Shown here one piece after another: positions 61,575-64,000 of a stretch of 64,000 nt of DNA (its first letter is position 1; every line of letters begins with the position of its first letter). The notes under the pieces are model-generated. The model had not been told where the DNA came from and searched no databases. It saw only the letters and a list, made by a program, of their open reading frames with translations. A program made the translations under genes and the position numbers. The stretch lies in the NCBI RefSeq assembly GCF_024713945.1, contig NC_134681.1, positions 2,294,001 to 2,358,000 of the forward strand. The letters run 5' to 3'. This DNA comes from Dermatophagoides farinae. Its lineage: Eukaryota; Arthropoda; Arachnida; Sarcoptiformes; Pyroglyphidae.

Positions 61575-64000
61575 TTAAAACGATTTCAGACGATGTTATC
61601 AAACAATTCTGTTGACGTGAATGAGAGAAAGAGAGATAACAGAGAAAAAAAACCAAATGAACAAATACAAATTTAGTGAGAAAACAAAAAAAATGTCGTT
61701 GACATTCACATCAACGAAATGTAAACAAAACAAGGAAATGAAATTGAATTCAGAAAAATTATTATTACCCAGCAACTCTATTATTGATTTCTGTCGATTC
61801 ATCATCAATTAACATTTGTAACGGGTAATGGTGATGATATATAAAAATAATATAATATAAAAAAGTCAATGGATCGGTGCAAAAATCAAAACAAAAAAAA
61901 AATATGTGCAACAGTTCGAATATACGATAAATGAAAATGTGATGGATTTCACAAATCGACGATGACGATGATGATTACTACCACCACCTCATAACCACAA
62001 CGATTGAATTATCAACTATTAGATTCAGGTTCAGGTAAAACATTTATCTTTCTTTTTGCAATACTCCTCCTACATTCATTTCATGTTTTTTTTAGCTAGC
62101 CGGTCGGTCGTTTGGTTGGTTTGATTGAAACAACAACAACAGCAACAATAATAATTTTCAAAAGATTGCTTTTACTTGATTTTCATAGTTCATTGTCGTC
62201 GTCGTCATCGTTTTCATGGTTCAGGTTTTTTTTCCTGATCACACATATTCACATTTGACAAAATAATGACGATGACGACGACGACGACAATAACGACAAA
62301 ATGTTGCTAGGTAAGTTTCCTTCAGTTTGGTTGATTTATCCATTCATTCACCTACCTACCTACCTATGCTATACTATGATATACCACGCCAATCACCAAA
62401 CCTGAATTTTCTGTTCTTGTTGTTGTTGTTGTTGTTTGTGCAGAAAACTTTCATTTCAATTCATTTTCAAACAAACAACGGTTGTGAATAGCAACAACAA
62501 CAACAACAGCAGCAAATGATGTATTGGCGGTTTAGTTTTTTTTTCTTGGTTCAAGAATGGCTAAGTTTTTTTTTCTTTTTATTATTAAAAATAAAATCTA
62601 TGTATTTGCCAAGCCTTATTTGAATGAATGAATAAAATGAAAATGAATGGTTGAATGGATAAAATCGAATCGAATAGAAGAAGTAAAAAAAAATGCAATG
62701 TTGATGTTAGGAATGCTTTTCAAAAACATGTTTGTTTTCTCATCAACTTTCTCCGAAAAAAATAGAAAATTTCTCTCTTTATTGATGATGATGAAAAAAC
62801 GAAACTTTTTCTTTCGTATTAACCATCAATTGTAGATGAAAAGCCAACACCTAGAATCCACACACACACACACACACACACATGACGAAGGTTTCATTCA
62901 GTTCTATTCGTCATCAATTTTTATTTTTGACATTGTGTTAATGTTTTTTTTTTCATTCTTTTCTTCTTTCTGATTGATGACATTTTTTTTTGTTTGCATC
63001 TTTCGTTCTTCATTGATGATGTCTGATTCCATTGACGCCATCTATCATCGGTTTTTTTGGATAAACCACCATTGACTTGTTGATGTAAATTTTTTTTCAC
63101 AGAAATTTTTTTTTTGATCATTATTTACCAATCATAATCAAACCAGAAATGGAAGTGGAAGACAATCGTTGATCAAATTGACCATGTTTCTTTTTCTAGT
63201 AGCTCTTTTAAAATTAAAAAATTGAAATTGAGTAGAAAAATTCATTTAGAAATCCATATAAATTGAATGGAAAAGTGAATAAATAAACACAATGTGGCAA
63301 TTTATCAGGCTTTAGAAGTCATTCAGTTGGAAGAGAGAAAAACATAGAATAGAATATCTATATGCGTGTCTGTGCATAAGTTTTTCGGCACAGAATATAA
63401 CAATGTAAGTGAATACAAGAGTGAAATTCTGTGATGATGATGATGATGATGTTGGTTCGGCTTCATTTAGTCACACAAAAGATAATGACAATAATATAAT
63501 GGTGAAATGATGGTGATGTTCATTCATTCAATGAGTGAGTGTGTGAGTGTCGTTTGAACTTGAATGAAATCACTAGAGAGATTTCACACACACACACAAA
63601 CACAATGACCATATAGTTTTACACACATGCACATGTGGTTTGTGTTAGTCACATTAGATTTTTTTTTCACTTTTCTCATTATAATTATTTTTTTTTCTTT
63701 GGTTACCTTACTTTTTTAATATGTTTTTTTTCTTGTGTCTATGTATCAAGGGAATTTTTTTTCCATCTTTTTTTCCTCTTTCTTATTATGCACATAAAAG
63801 TAGAATTTTAATTTTTTTTTTTCGTTGGTTGTTGAGTAATTTATTCGGTATTTTTTTTTTGTCCTGTCGTTTTTTCTTTGCTGAAGAAAAAAAAAAAGAT
63901 TCGATGATGGGTAGAAAGAAATTGATGGATTCATTTAAATTGATTGAACCGGAACACAAAAAAAACTGCAGAAATTTTTTCCCGATAATGTTCTCATGAA
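61575..64000. other. Upstream region of the GPR158-like gene and intergenic DNA to the window edge
   Basis: The region contains (GTT)n at 62418-62434, (CGA)n near 62270-62288, (CA)n at 62861-62881, (GAT)n near 63433-63450 and A/T runs. No supported gene was found. Frames at the right edge are translations of A/T runs. Confidence 0.5.

Overview
This is a eukaryotic nuclear window from a small, compact, AT-rich arthropod genome. Introns are often only 53-111 bp with standard GT-AG ends, coding exons carry Gln and Asn runs, and the intergenic DNA is saturated with (CA)n, (TC)n, (ATG)n, (CAA)n and poly-A/T tracts. The gene set and this texture look most like an acariform (astigmatid, dust-mite-like) mite. 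That is an impression from style, not a database result.

Layout. 1-2673 (+): C-terminal half of a contactin-type Ig/FN3 adhesion protein ending in a GPI-anchor signal. 3083-3667 (-): a two-exon gene for a small secreted orphan. 3668-21641: an 18-kb gene desert of simple repeats with one candidate MITE (5471-5601). 21642-22727 (+): a Rab30-type GTPase. 26336-28296 (-): a three-exon four-pass membrane protein of unknown family. 32957-34289 (+): a non-autonomous Helitron (copy A). 35871-37107 (-): an internally deleted copia-type LTR element with two nearly identical LTRs. 37108-47115: about 10 kb with nothing recognisable beyond simple repeats. 47116-49639 (+): two more Helitron copies (B and C) in tandem. 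49827-52142 (+): a K+-dependent Na+/Ca2+ exchanger (SLC24/NCKX), whose ATG is 188 bp after the end of Helitron C. 52667-57085 (-): a five-exon gene resembling MDM1, the microtubule/centriole protein, with a solo LTR in intron 2. 58698-61574 (-): a large GPR158/GPR179-like ectodomain in which a Cache-plus-EGF module occurs twice, with no seven-helix domain. 61575-64000: simple repeats.

The genes do not form one pathway; they are ordinary neighbours, with convergent pairs (contactin/orphan and NCKX/MDM1-like). The most interesting material is the Helitron family. Its three copies share canonical ends: 5' A|TC and 3' hairpin-CTGG|T. They keep different remnants of a Pif1-like helicase and carry GC-rich 83-bp cruciform-prone tandem units in an otherwise very AT-rich genome. 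The duplicated Cache-EGF protein is the most interesting host gene. All exon structures were derived by hand from splice signals, reading-frame continuity and family resemblance, and have not been tested against transcripts.
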